The notes beneath the pieces were generated by a model, which was not told where the DNA came from, did no database searches, and was given only the letters and a program-made list of their open reading frames with translations. A stretch of DNA of 33,681 nt, from assembly GCA_016342495.1 (NCBI GenBank), contig JAEIOG010000056.1:1-33681 (forward strand). Reading direction: 5' to 3'. Below are positions 8,582 through 17,457 of this stretch, piece after piece. The position numbers were made by a program, and so were the translations under genes. Within the stretch, counting starts at the first letter, position 1; each line of letters opens with the position of its first letter. Source of the DNA: Phycisphaerae bacterium. GTDB taxonomy: Bacteria > Planctomycetota > Phycisphaerae > Sedimentisphaerales > SM23-30.

Positions 8582-10048
8582 CTATTTGCCAATTTCCCAT
8601 TTATCTGTCCTGAACGATGATGATGGCAAGCCTTCTTTATTTGCCAGGTTAGGCATATCGGCATTACCCCAGCCATATCGAACCGCGGCAGGTTGTGCAA
8701 CTTTGTCGCTACTGACCAGAATTGTATCACCATCAATAACAGCCTTCGCCGGAACAAATTTCTTATCTTCGCCTGCAATTACAAAATGAGTCAATTCTTT
8801 ACCATCTCTACTTACCAGACCACTGCCGATATAATCGAAATTAAGTCTTATCTTATTACCTTCGACCTTATAGCTTATATACTCAGGCCCTGAATAAACC
8901 AGATTACTCTTTCCATAATCCTTGGCTAATGCCAGCAATGCCAAACGATGGCCAACAGGTTTTTTCTGTTTTGGATGAATATTAGTAGCTTCACCAATAT
9001 CCATAGTTACAGCCATCCCGGTATTTGGCATCGCCAATGCCATCATCTGTGCTTCACGCAGATAAGAGCTACTTATCGGTTCACGATTATAGTTAAATGG
9101 TGCAATCTGAACATAATAAAATGGAAAGTTCCCAATCGACCATCTTTCTCTCCAGTCCTGGATCATTCTCGGAAAAAGCTTGCGGTATTGTACAGGGTTT
9201 TTAACATTTGATTCACCCTGATACCAGATAACTCCACGAAAGGCAAAAGGCACCAAAGGCTTTATCATGCTATTGTATAATACCGAAGGATTTCGCTGAT
9301 TCATGCCCGCAGGTGGTTTTTGGCCATTTGGATAAAGTTTTCCGGTTTGTTCGATAATCGTTGAGTATTCATCCAGTCTTTTGTTGAATTCCGGAAAATC
9401 TTTTCTCAGCACTTCTTCGCTTACCCATGCTTCAGCAGACGATCCGCCCCAATTTGTTGATATCAAACCAATTGGCACATTCAATTCTTTATAAAGTTCA
9501 ACGCCAAAGAAAAATCCTACTGAACTAAACTCCAGAGCTGTTCTGGGGTTGCACTGCGACCATTTTGCCCCGATTTCTTCCTGGCTTTCCAAAGCTAATA
9601 CCTGTTTTACCTGACAAAAACGAATATTTGGATAATTTGCCTTTTCAATATCTTCTTTGAAATTATCTACACCAAATCCTCTCATTTTCCATTGCATATT
9701 AGATTGCCCTGAGCAGATCCACACTTCACCTGAAAGCACATTCTTCAGCTCAATTTTTTCTTCACCACTTTTTACCGTGATATTGAACGGCCCACCTGCT
9801 TTTGGCGTTTCGATCGATGTACGCCAATTGCCATTAGTGTCAGAACCAGTCTCTATGGCGACTTTGCTCCATGATACGGCAATTGATATTTTCGTATTGG
9901 CCTTGGCCTTGCCCCAGATCGGTGCTTGTGTCTGTTGCTGTAAGACCATATCATTAGCAAACAAACTTGCCAGCTTCAAATTTTGACCAAATGCTGTGGG
10001 GATAAGTAAGGACATGATAAAAAGGGTCTGGACACATAGCTTTTTCAT
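8582..10048 (-). CDS. Secreted sialate O-acetylesterase-type carbohydrate esterase
   Basis: This 488-residue SGNH-type esterase should remove O-acetyl groups from sugars. Despite the family name, the substrate is usually an acetylated plant or algal polysaccharide in such clusters. It has a Sec signal peptide (about 1-21, ending in FGQ), an N-terminal beta-sandwich, and the nucleophile Ser116 in CSGQSNM. Further family motifs are WGGSSAEAW near 200, WYQGESN at 275-281, and a C-terminal catalytic site with His358 in NIHPKQKKPVGHRL. The ATG is preceded by a weak GGAAT site. It is first in a minus-strand pair with the GH27 gene and reads divergently from the GH2 gene. Confidence 0.9.
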   Translation of the reverse strand: MKKLCVQTLFIMSLLIPTAFGQNLKLASLFANDMVLQQQTQAPIWGKAKANTKISIAVSWSKVAIETGSDTNGNWRTSIETPKAGGPFNITVKSGEEKIELKNVLSGEVWICSGQSNMQWKMRGFGVDNFKEDIEKANYPNIRFCQVKQVLALESQEEIGAKWSQCNPRTALEFSSVGFFFGVELYKELNVPIGLISTNWGGSSAEAWVSEEVLRKDFPEFNKRLDEYSTIIEQTGKLYPNGQKPPAGMNQRNPSVLYNSMIKPLVPFAFRGVIWYQGESNVKNPVQYRKLFPRMIQDWRERWSIGNFPFYYVQIAPFNYNREPISSSYLREAQMMALAMPNTGMAVTMDIGEATNIHPKQKKPVGHRLALLALAKDYGKSNLVYSGPEYISYKVEGNKIRLNFDYIGSGLVSRDGKELTHFVIAGEDKKFVPAKAVIDGDTILVSSDKVAQPAAVRYGWGNADMPNLANKEGLPSSSFRTDKWEIGK

Positions 10049-10117
10049 TTTTTTATTCCATTAAATTTTGTTCAATCATCAAGAAAATTTCCAGAACATT
10101 CTGAATTTAATTCTTCT

Positions 10118-10147
10118 ATTATCAACCTTTTTCAACTCAGGTGCCAA
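10118..10147 (-). promoter_or_regulatory. Sigma70-like promoter for the esterase-GH27 pair
   Basis: On the minus strand TTGGCA (10147-10142) and GATAAT (10123-10118) are separated by 18 bases, about 70 bases upstream of the esterase ATG. It lies in the divergent spacer shared with the GH2 gene, which also holds a small inverted repeat, TGTC-N7-GACA (about 10160-10174). Confidence 0.4.
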
Positions 10148-10314
10148 TATAAAATGAAAATGTCGTAAAATGACAATTTTGTTGGGTGAAATTGTTGTTT
10201 TTTAAAAAACACAAAATTTATATTTTTTTATTATACCTAAACCGGTATTGTGAAATACTTATTGTAATGCATTATGAACAATTAATAAATTCATATTTTA
10301 TTGTAAGGAAAAAG

Positions 10315-13251
10315 ATGAAAAAAACAATATGCTATTTTACCGGTATGCTGTGTCTTTTAATTTGTGGCTGTACTGCAAATGCTGCAGTATCACGTCAAAT
10401 TGAAAAATTGACTTTCGATTGGAAATTCAGCCTTTCAAACTCCCCACAATCATCACAACCTGATTTTGACGATTCAAGTTGGCAATCTGTCAGGGTGCCG
10501 CATGACTGGTCCATATTAGGCCCTTATGATAAAAATAATCCCTCGGGCGGTCAGGGTGGATACCTGCCAACCGGCATCGGATGGTATCGGAAAAATATCC
10601 AGATTGATAGTATTGATCCAGATAAACAATATCTTATCTTGTTCGACGGCGCTTTTATGAATACTCAGGTCTGGATCAATGGAGAAAAAATCGGTGCCCG
10701 TCCCTATGGCTATATCAGCTTCTTCTTTGATATAACTAATGAACTCAAGGCTGGTAATAATACCCTGGCGGTGTGTCTCGATAATGAAAAAGCTCCCAAT
10801 GTTAGATGGTACCCCGGTTGTGGCATTTATGGCGATGTAAACCTGATCGTAAAAAATAAAATTAATTTCGACCAGTGGGGCGTTTTTGTTACTACTCCTG
10901 AAATAAATGACAGTCAGACTAACGTTGCTATCGAAGCGACATTAAACAATAATACTGACAAAGATCAAAATGCTATACTGGAATCAATCATCCTCGATTC
11001 TCAAGGCAACCAGGTTGCCATTTCCACTCAGAGTATTAATCTATTAGCTTCCCAGAAAACACTCGCTAAACCAGATATTAAAATCAATAAACCTAAACTC
11101 TGGTCCCCCGAATCTCCTCACCTTTATTCTCTGCTAACCAATATTAAAATCGGTAACAAAATTGTTGATACCACCAAAACAAAATTTGGCATTCGTAGCC
11201 TGAAATTCGATTCCCAAAAGGGCTTTTTCCTCAATGGCAAAGCTACCAAACTCAAAGGCGTTTGCGAACATAGCGATGCTGGTTTGGTGGGTTCCGCTAT
11301 CCCGGAAAAAGTTTTAAGACGACGACTGCAAATCCTCAAAGACATGGGTTGCAATGCTATCCGTACCGCCCATAATCCTCGTGTCCCAATGTTTTATGAT
11401 TTATGTGATGAAATGGGAATTCTCGTCATGGATGAAATATTCGATGGCTGGGGGGCCAAAAGCAAGCATGGCTATGGTAAATATCATTTTAAGCAATGGT
11501 GGAAAACCGATGTCAAAGACTGGGTCAAACGCGACCGCAATCATCCATGCGTGATAATGTACAGCATTGGCAACGAAACCGGTATCAGTGATAGAAATAA
11601 CATAACCGCTGAAGTCAAAAAGTATGATACCACTCGTCCCACAACTGGTGGCAGCCTTTTTTATGGCGTCGATGTTGCCGGCTTTAATGCCCCAGGAGGA
11701 ACACCAGGCATTCTAGAAAAATTCCATCAGGAAAACCCCGAAAAACCTGTAGTTCTGACCGAAGTCCCACATACCTTGCAGACTCGCGGCTTTTATCGCA
11801 CCCTGACATGGTGGCGTAATAAAAGCATCTTGACCAATCCATTCCCGGCCTATAATGACAAACAGATTTTCTTTGATGGCAAACAGCGATACAGTTCTTC
11901 TTATGACAATTGTGGTGTGCGAATCACTGCTCGTACCAGTTGGAAACGCACCAAGGAAAACCCCTGGATCATGGGCGAATTTCGTTGGAGCGGTTTTGAC
12001 TATCTTGGTGAAGCTTCCTTTGGCGGCGGTCGCTGGCCGGCTCGAATCTGGAACTTTGGCATTATTGATCTTTGTGGTTTTGTTAAAGATCACTATTATT
12101 TCTATCAGAGCCAATGGACCACCGAACCAATGGTCCATCTCCTGCCCCATTGGACCCATCCCGGCATGGAAGGCGTTGAAATTCCGGTTGTAGCCTATTC
12201 AAATTGCCAGGAAGTCGAACTATTCCTCAACAATAAATCACTCGGCAGGAGCAAACCTCGGGACCTGCTGGATTTCCTCTGGAAAGTCCCTTATCAGCCC
12301 GGCCAATTAAAAGCCATTGGATACAATGACAATAAAGCCGTAGCGTCTAAGGTATTTAATACCGCAGGTGCCCCGACCTCGATCAAACTATCAGCCGACA
12401 ATATCGCTATGCAGGCGGATCGGTTTGATATTAGTCATATGACAACGACAATCGAAGATGCAGATGGCGATTTTGTGCCATGGTGTAATAATCGTATTGA
12501 TTATAAAATCGAAGGTCCCGTAACACTGCTGGGCTTTGATAATGGTGATCCTCTTGATGTCACTACTCATAGCGAAACTTATCGTAAAACCTTCAATGGC
12601 CTGGCGCTGGGGATTTTCCAGAGTACCGCCAACAATGGCCCCATAGAAATCACCGCCGCTGGTATCCTCGGCCGGGAAATTTTCCCGGAATCCACAACTA
12701 TTACTATCGATATCAGCCGGATTGCTCTGCGGGGTGTCCTTAGCCCTGCAGTTTTTGATATAACTTATTCCATTAATGATTCAAAACCGGTTAACTATTC
12801 CAAACCTTTTGTCCTTGACCAGTCCGCAACCATCAAGGTCAGCATAACTAAAAACAACCAGCCTTTTATGACTAACCAAAGCAATTTCACCAAAGGCCCA
12901 TTACCCATAATTACTGATCCACGCCTGGTAACAGAGCAGGAAGAAGGCGAAAAATCCTTTGGCGGTCCTCTCGACAAAGAAATTGTTGGCCTCTGGACCA
13001 GCGGTAATACCACCTTTTTGTTCTCAGACACCGGCAGTGTCTTTACCTTAAATGGCGATAAGAAAACTTTGTATGGCTATTGGTGGTATGATTATCCTGA
13101 TGATGTTTTTGAAGATCCCGCTGATGCCGGCATCGGCAAACTTTTCATGTATGTCACTGACCAGATGTGTACCTTGAAGCTTTCATCGCAAAAGGCCAAA
13201 GAGCTGACCATCCAGTCCAATTATCGCAAATGGGTCCTGGAACGCAAATAA
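10315..13251 (+). CDS. GH2 beta-galactosidase-type lipoprotein with extra C-terminal domain
   Basis: This retaining exo-glycosidase (978 residues from the chosen ATG) probably acts on beta-galactosides, though GH2 also includes glucuronidases and mannosidases. It has a lipoprotein signal (LLICGC, Cys about 19), a sugar-binding jelly roll (VPHDWS and WYRKN motifs), an Ig-like domain, and a TIM barrel with RTAHNP near 351, acid/base E421 in SIGNETG and nucleophile E555 in MGEFRW. Ig-like C-terminal domains (FDNGDPLD) follow. Residues from about 889 to the end form a further small beta-rich domain (EIVGLW to KWVLERK) that is not usual for the family. The start at 10315 has AAGGAAAAAG directly upstream; the open frame back to 10186 has no such site. 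The gene converges on the secretin gene. Confidence 0.9.
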   Translation: MKKTICYFTGMLCLLICGCTANAAVSRQIEKLTFDWKFSLSNSPQSSQPDFDDSSWQSVRVPHDWSILGPYDKNNPSGGQGGYLPTGIGWYRKNIQIDSIDPDKQYLILFDGAFMNTQVWINGEKIGARPYGYISFFFDITNELKAGNNTLAVCLDNEKAPNVRWYPGCGIYGDVNLIVKNKINFDQWGVFVTTPEINDSQTNVAIEATLNNNTDKDQNAILESIILDSQGNQVAISTQSINLLASQKTLAKPDIKINKPKLWSPESPHLYSLLTNIKIGNKIVDTTKTKFGIRSLKFDSQKGFFLNGKATKLKGVCEHSDAGLVGSAIPEKVLRRRLQILKDMGCNAIRTAHNPRVPMFYDLCDEMGILVMDEIFDGWGAKSKHGYGKYHFKQWWKTDVKDWVKRDRNHPCVIMYSIGNETGISDRNNITAEVKKYDTTRPTTGGSLFYGVDVAGFNAPGGTPGILEKFHQENPEKPVVLTEVPHTLQTRGFYRTLTWWRNKSILTNPFPAYNDKQIFFDGKQRYSSSYDNCGVRITARTSWKRTKENPWIMGEFRWSGFDYLGEASFGGGRWPARIWNFGIIDLCGFVKDHYYFYQSQWTTEPMVHLLPHWTHPGMEGVEIPVVAYSNCQEVELFLNNKSLGRSKPRDLLDFLWKVPYQPGQLKAIGYNDNKAVASKVFNTAGAPTSIKLSADNIAMQADRFDISHMTTTIEDADGDFVPWCNNRIDYKIEGPVTLLGFDNGDPLDVTTHSETYRKTFNGLALGIFQSTANNGPIEITAAGILGREIFPESTTITIDISRIALRGVLSPAVFDITYSINDSKPVNYSKPFVLDQSATIKVSITKNNQPFMTNQSNFTKGPLPIITDPRLVTEQEEGEKSFGGPLDKEIVGLWTSGNTTFLFSDTGSVFTLNGDKKTLYGYWWYDYPDDVFEDPADAGIGKLFMYVTDQMCTLKLSSQKAKELTIQSNYRKWVLERK

Positions 13252-13283
13252 TAAACTTATACACAGCTGTTAGTGATTTCTGT

Positions 13284-13339
13284 TAGAGACAAGGCATGCT
13301 CCGTCTCTACCATCATCCCAGACATTTGCCTGGGATGAT
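13284..13339. terminator. Tandem hairpins between convergent genes
   Basis: Two hairpins lie between the GH2 and secretin stop codons. TAGAGAC (13284-13290) pairs with GTCTCTA (13303-13309), and ATCATCCCAG (13312-13321) pairs with CTGGGATGAT (13330-13339). The second has a 10-bp perfect stem and an 8-base loop. Neither is followed by a strong T-run on either strand, so bidirectional termination is likely but not certain. Confidence 0.5.
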
Positions 13340-13352
13340 AAATTTCCCATCA

Positions 13353-15794
13353 TTAACGCACAATAACATCATTCACTTCTGCGTTACCATCACGATATTT
13401 TGGAATCACCAGACCTTCCTGTTCTTCCATCACATCGGTATTGCGGTCATCATTCTTTTCAACTGTGCTATTCCGTCTGGCATTATTAGTCATTCGCAGG
13501 GATTCTTCCGGCGAGCTGAGAATATGAGGAGTAATGAAAATTATCATTTCTCTTTTTATATGCTGCTTACTTGAGCTTCTAAATAAATATTTAATTAAAG
13601 GAATATCACCCAAAAACGGTACCTTATCAATATTTTCCACTATTTCATCACCTACAAAACCGCCCAGACATATCGTTTGACCATCTTTAACTCGAAGTTC
13701 AGTTGATGCTTGACGTTTTATCATTATATTAGGATTAAAGTCTCGAGAAATCTGCATCGTCTCAGCTGATATCGCGTCGATCTTTTGTACTATTTTTAAT
13801 GTTACATAGTTGTCCGGGTGAATCTTCGGGGTTACTTCCAAATCTGTCGCGACAGCTTCCCAGATTATCGCACTGCTGACAATCCCAGTAGTATTAACGT
13901 TGACACTTTTCACCAGGGGAACCTTGGAACCCATCGTTATCTTTGCCGGTGAATTATCCTTGGTCGTCAAGTGTGGCCGGGATATAATATCAACCTTTCC
14001 GCTTTTCTCCATCGCGTTAAGATATACTTTAAGATTATCGCTGATAATTTGATAGCTCAATCCGGTGTTTGCGGTCTTAGCATTAAAATTCTGCTCCATT
14101 GTAAATGGTATAACTTCCCCTTTACGTTCAGTATCACCCACAAAATTCCAGTCAACCCCAACATCTATCTGATTATCATTAGAAACCTGTGTTATATAAA
14201 CATCAATAAAAACCTGTTTGCGTGGCTGATCCAGCTCATCAATAATTTCCAACAACTTAGGAAAATTACGAGAAAATGTCCTGACAATTATCCCGCTGCG
14301 CTCGGTATCCGGCACTATCGTCAATTCCCCCGATGCCACTATCGATAATGATTTACCCAAACGCTCTGCATCGCCGACTTCGGCAAATCCCCCATCTATT
14401 AATGCATCCTGTATCATTTCCGGCGAACTCATTAGCATCGAAGTTGCCCCGGCTCCGGAACTTGTTTCTTCATTTCTCATTTCACGTCGAACACGCTGCA
14501 ATTCTTCCGGCAATGCCTGCACATCTTTGGTGTCTTTTGGATATACATCAGTAAGCAATTTCGCTAATTTTGTCGGGTCAGCATGATTTATCTTCAAATA
14601 GCGAATTTCCATCCTGTCAACATCAAACGTTGTCTGCATCTTATCGATTTCTTCAAAAATCGTTGGCTCGCGCGTCGATATAATCAAAATATTATTCGGT
14701 GCCTTAAGTGCCGCAAACTTATCCTTTAATGCTTCGTTATTTTCCAGTAGCTTCTCAAATTCATCGGCATCCATATATTTCAGCGATACATATTTTCTCT
14801 GCATTGGTGGCTCCGGCACATCCGGTATCGCCGCTTCCATTTCTACCAGCTTCTTCTCAATCTCATTTACTACCGCTTCTGGCCCCTCCACCACAATCTT
14901 ATTCATATTCGGAACCACTATAATCAACGAAGCCTTGTTGGCCGTATTCTCTCCACTTTGCAGATACACTTCTTTCAAATATTTACAGGTTTCCTCGACA
15001 TTTAGCTTGGTGAGAGTAAATTCTTTTTTCACTATCTTGGCCACTGGCGTATTATCACCGCTTGGCGTATCTAATTGATCCTTAACATATTTTTCCATCT
15101 CTGCTATCATTGCCCGTGGCCCACGCACGATAATTGCCTTGCTGTTGGGATGTACCTCAATCAAGGTAGGAGTTGTGGTGTTTTCGTTGGCTTTTTGAGC
15201 ATAGAGCTTATCCAGAATAGATTTTACTTTAACCGGGTCTGCATATTGCAAGGGTATTGTCTGATCCTGTGAATCTTTCACTCTTTTTATCGCCACCAGC
15301 TGATCTTTCAGGGTAGCTTCAAGATTCTGCTTGCTCAATACCTCATTTAACAGCTTGACCATTCCCTGAACATCAATCATTTCTTTACTGATTAATGTTA
15401 GTGGCCCTTTAACCTGGTCTATACCTTCAAATTGCACATAATAATTTTCCGATAGCCATGAAAACAAATCTTTCGGGTCATTATCTTTATAATACAAAGT
15501 CGATTTTATTGGCTCATCGGTTTTTTTCTTCTCCGCCACCGCTGGCTTTGCCACTGGCGGGGCTTCCTTCGCCGGAGGTGTTGCCACAACCGGGGGGGCT
15601 TCTTTAGCTGGAGGTGTTGCTGGTTTCTCGGCGGGCTTTGTTTTCTCAACCACAGGTATTGCTGGTTTCTCGACGGCTTTTACTTCCTTAGCCGGTGGTG
15701 TCGCAGCTTTCTCCGTTGGCTTGGCATCCTGAGCATTAGCCAGACTAATCCCCGCTATAAATATAACCGTTAGTATAATTATGAATCTACGCAT
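13353..15794 (-). CDS. gspD: Type II secretion/type IV pilus secretin (GspD/PilQ-like)
   Basis: This 813-residue protein should form the outer-membrane ring of the secretion system. After a Sec signal peptide (about 1-21) comes a long Pro/Ala/Lys/Glu-rich stretch (about 22-97) of repeated PPAKE-type units, probably a flexible spacer across the periplasm. Three to four N-type domains (about 100-430) carry the typical V-x-P-N-x-x-K-I-x-V pattern. The C-terminal secretin domain has VPLVKS, LRVKDGQTICLGG and VPFLGDIPLIKYLF, then REMIIFITPHIL. About 50 residues follow, perhaps an outer-membrane targeting tail. It is last in the minus-strand operon, separated from the preceding lipoprotein gene by 343 bases, so an internal promoter is possible. 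Confidence 0.93.
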   Translation of the reverse strand: MRRFIIILTVIFIAGISLANAQDAKPTEKAATPPAKEVKAVEKPAIPVVEKTKPAEKPATPPAKEAPPVVATPPAKEAPPVAKPAVAEKKKTDEPIKSTLYYKDNDPKDLFSWLSENYYVQFEGIDQVKGPLTLISKEMIDVQGMVKLLNEVLSKQNLEATLKDQLVAIKRVKDSQDQTIPLQYADPVKVKSILDKLYAQKANENTTTPTLIEVHPNSKAIIVRGPRAMIAEMEKYVKDQLDTPSGDNTPVAKIVKKEFTLTKLNVEETCKYLKEVYLQSGENTANKASLIIVVPNMNKIVVEGPEAVVNEIEKKLVEMEAAIPDVPEPPMQRKYVSLKYMDADEFEKLLENNEALKDKFAALKAPNNILIISTREPTIFEEIDKMQTTFDVDRMEIRYLKINHADPTKLAKLLTDVYPKDTKDVQALPEELQRVRREMRNEETSSGAGATSMLMSSPEMIQDALIDGGFAEVGDAERLGKSLSIVASGELTIVPDTERSGIIVRTFSRNFPKLLEIIDELDQPRKQVFIDVYITQVSNDNQIDVGVDWNFVGDTERKGEVIPFTMEQNFNAKTANTGLSYQIISDNLKVYLNAMEKSGKVDIISRPHLTTKDNSPAKITMGSKVPLVKSVNVNTTGIVSSAIIWEAVATDLEVTPKIHPDNYVTLKIVQKIDAISAETMQISRDFNPNIMIKRQASTELRVKDGQTICLGGFVGDEIVENIDKVPFLGDIPLIKYLFRSSSKQHIKREMIIFITPHILSSPEESLRMTNNARRNSTVEKNDDRNTDVMEEQEGLVIPKYRDGNAEVNDVIVR

Positions 15795-16137
15795 GTTTAA
15801 TTCCTTGTTCTTTTACTATCGCTTTATTATTAATCTAAATTATTTACCAATGATTAATCACAACTCATCCGGGTGGCAAGGGTCCGCCAATAAGCGGCCC
15901 CTTGGTTTAATTCCATTTTCCATTTTACCAATATCCCAAAACAATTTTAAACCTGAAACCTAATTGTCAAAATCCAATACATTAATCAAAACAAATCCGC
16001 CTCTATCCGCCCAATCTGCGTCATCCGCGTTCTATACTCATAACTATTGAGTTTGTCCATTTTGCCTGCCTGTAAGTTTATGTCCGGCAATACTTTAGCA
16101 TTGGCTCTGCCAGATAAAATCATACCCTTTGGGTATA
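15795..16137. other. 343-base spacer with REP-like copy and degenerate tandem repeat
   Basis: This gap inside the secretion operon contains no gene. It holds a REP-like palindrome (15869-15905) and, at about 15994-16032, four imperfect units beginning ATCCGC or ATCTGC spaced 9-10 bases apart. The remainder is AT-rich, with no feature I can support. Confidence 0.55.
15869..15905 (+). repeat. REP-like palindromic repeat, copy 1
   Basis: The core CAAGGGTCCGCC, loop AATAA, then GCGGCCCCTTG (15877-15904) folds into a near-perfect hairpin, preceded by CCGGGTGG. The same unit recurs at 18053-18088 (same orientation) and 32972-33007 (inverted). This copy lies between the operon lipoprotein gene and the secretin gene. 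Confidence 0.8.
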
Positions 16138-16719
16138 TCAATAATCCAAATCATCAAAACGGATTTCTCTAAATATATTTCTCACAACATCTTTATCTTT
16201 ATATTCAAATTCAATCAATAACAGGTACCTGCCCGTTGCCATCGCATTTTCTCCCCAGCTCAATCTTAACACATAGCCATCCAGCATATTCGTCTTACGC
16301 CAATTTATTGGCAGATAGCCCGGGTGCACATCCCAACGCAGCAAAGCTTTTTCGATAACCTCTTCCTTATTGTTATTGTTTACTATTCGATAAAGCCTCA
16401 CAATTGCCTTACCCTGAATTTCTGTCACATCAAAATTTTTCAATATCGGCGTCGCAATCACCGCATAGCCATCCGCCTTACCATCAAAATTATAGTCACG
16501 ACCACCGCTTACATATCTTAAAGCAATGTCGGCAACCTTACCGCTATTATCGCTATACTGGCGATATTGGCTATAACCTAATCCATCATCCCGGCTCGTA
16601 ACTTCGATCGGCTCTGCCCATTGCTTATTTAACGAACTTTTTTGCCCATCACGCACACATCCACTCGTCAAAATAAACAAGCAGACCGAAACTAAAATAT
16701 AACTTACTCGTTTACTCAC
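16138..16719 (-). CDS. Lipoprotein with EF-hand-like loop, in secretion operon
   Basis: I do not recognise a family for this 193-residue protein. It has a lipoprotein signal (ILTSGC, Cys21), so it should be membrane-anchored in the periplasm. Residues 75-83 read D-Y-N-F-D-G-K-A-D, matching the D-x-N/D-x-D-G-x-x-D calcium loop of EF-hand and dockerin-type sites. The rest looks beta-rich and ends in FDDLDY. The start is a GTG inside a tandem octamer repeat and directly follows an in-frame stop, so no upstream extension is possible; a clear ribosome site is absent. It begins 24 bases after the gspC/pilP-like gene, so translational coupling may help. Its position suggests a pilotin-like or assembly role for the secretin downstream, which is inference from context only. 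Confidence 0.7.
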   Translation of the reverse strand: MSKRVSYILVSVCLFILTSGCVRDGQKSSLNKQWAEPIEVTSRDDGLGYSQYRQYSDNSGKVADIALRYVSGGRDYNFDGKADGYAVIATPILKNFDVTEIQGKAIVRLYRIVNNNNKEEVIEKALLRWDVHPGYLPINWRKTNMLDGYVLRLSWGENAMATGRYLLLIEFEYKDKDVVRNIFREIRFDDLDY

Positions 16720-16741
16720 TTACTCACTTACTCACTCACTT
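16712..16741 (-). repeat. Octamer tandem repeat spanning a start codon
   Basis: On the minus strand the unit GTGAGTAA occurs about three times in a row plus partial units, and the GTG start of the lipoprotein gene lies in the last one. A related octamer, GAGAGTAA, is repeated three times at about 31984-32008. Slipped-strand change in copy number would move any upstream ribosome site relative to the start. Confidence 0.7.
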
Positions 16742-16743
16742 AT

Positions 16744-17457
16744 TTATAATTTATCAGAATTATCCTGCCGGGCCGTTGGTTCGATTGCTATCTCAAAACC
16801 ATCATCATATCGCAAAATAACCTTTCCAGTTTCAATTTTCACTACGGTTGTATCGCTAAGCCGGTCACCTACTTCTACTCGCCAGCGTCTCCCATCAATT
16901 AATACCAGTGCAAAAGCTTCTTTATTGCTAACAGATATTGCCGTCAGTTCATAATCTACTCCATAGCCTTTAAGTCTTTTTAATGCGTCATCGCTTGTTT
17001 CACCTACATCTATTCTTACCGCTTCTTTACCATATAAACATCGAATATAGGTGTTATGGATTTCTTTGATTTCGACAATCTCAATCAATTCTCCCACTTT
17101 CACCGACCGACGCTCACTGGGATTCTCAAACAGCAAATGTGCCACCTTCTGCTTATCTGTCCCACTAAAACCTACCAGCTTAAAAGGGCGATTGAGCTTA
17201 TTTCTCTCATCTTCTTTTTTATTCGTATCGGATTTATCCATGATACTTACCTGGGGCTTTTTCTTGGGCTCAAACATATTCTTAGCCACCAGAGCTTCTT
17301 TCATCTCCTCTATCTTTGGCTCGGTGACCTCCTGTTTCTTTTCTTCAACTTTTTGACCGTCGGCAGATTCCAGACTTTTAACTTCTGCTTTCTCTTCAGC
17401 TACGCAAACAGTTGGCAGCCACAATAGTATTAACAATAATAGTGCTGAATATCTCAT
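16744..17457 (-). CDS. GspC/PilP-like inner-membrane/periplasmic secretion protein
   Basis: This 237-residue protein starts with a hydrophobic signal or anchor (about 1-20), then a highly charged Lys/Glu linker (about 21-85) containing a KNMFEPKKKP motif. Next comes a beta-rich region beginning FKLVGFSGTDKQKVAHLLFE, the pattern of the homology domain of GspC and PilP. A second repeat-like half (LVLIDGRRWRVEVGDRL) follows. Such proteins link the inner-membrane platform to the secretin N domains. Its ATG overlaps the TGA of the PilO-like gene (ATGA), so the two are translationally coupled. Whether it is closer to GspC or PilP cannot be decided by eye. Confidence 0.68.
   Translation of the reverse strand: MRYSALLLLILLWLPTVCVAEEKAEVKSLESADGQKVEEKKQEVTEPKIEEMKEALVAKNMFEPKKKPQVSIMDKSDTNKKEDERNKLNRPFKLVGFSGTDKQKVAHLLFENPSERRSVKVGELIEIVEIKEIHNTYIRCLYGKEAVRIDVGETSDDALKRLKGYGVDYELTAISVSNKEAFALVLIDGRRWRVEVGDRLSDTTVVKIETGKVILRYDDGFEIAIEPTARQDNSDKL

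Noticed and set aside
253-10248. ACCGGTAT shared upstream of the sulfatase (253-260) and GH2 (10241-10248) genes as a regulator site
   Set aside because: About one extra occurrence of an 8-mer is expected by chance in a window of this size on both strands, and the other genes of the island lack it.
10186-10314. N-terminal extension of the GH2 protein
   Set aside because: The ATG at 10315 has a good ribosome site and starts a lipoprotein signal; the upstream part is AT-rich and overlaps the divergent regulatory spacer.
13353-15794. Antisense open frames over the secretin, PilM-N and GH genes
   Set aside because: They are shadows of strongly supported genes, without signal, motif or ribosome-site support.
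15994-16032. Short repeats with ATCCGC units as a possible CRISPR or iteron array
   Set aside because: Units are 9-10 bases, imperfect and without spacers; there is no replication or cas gene nearby. It looks like a degenerate dispersed repeat.
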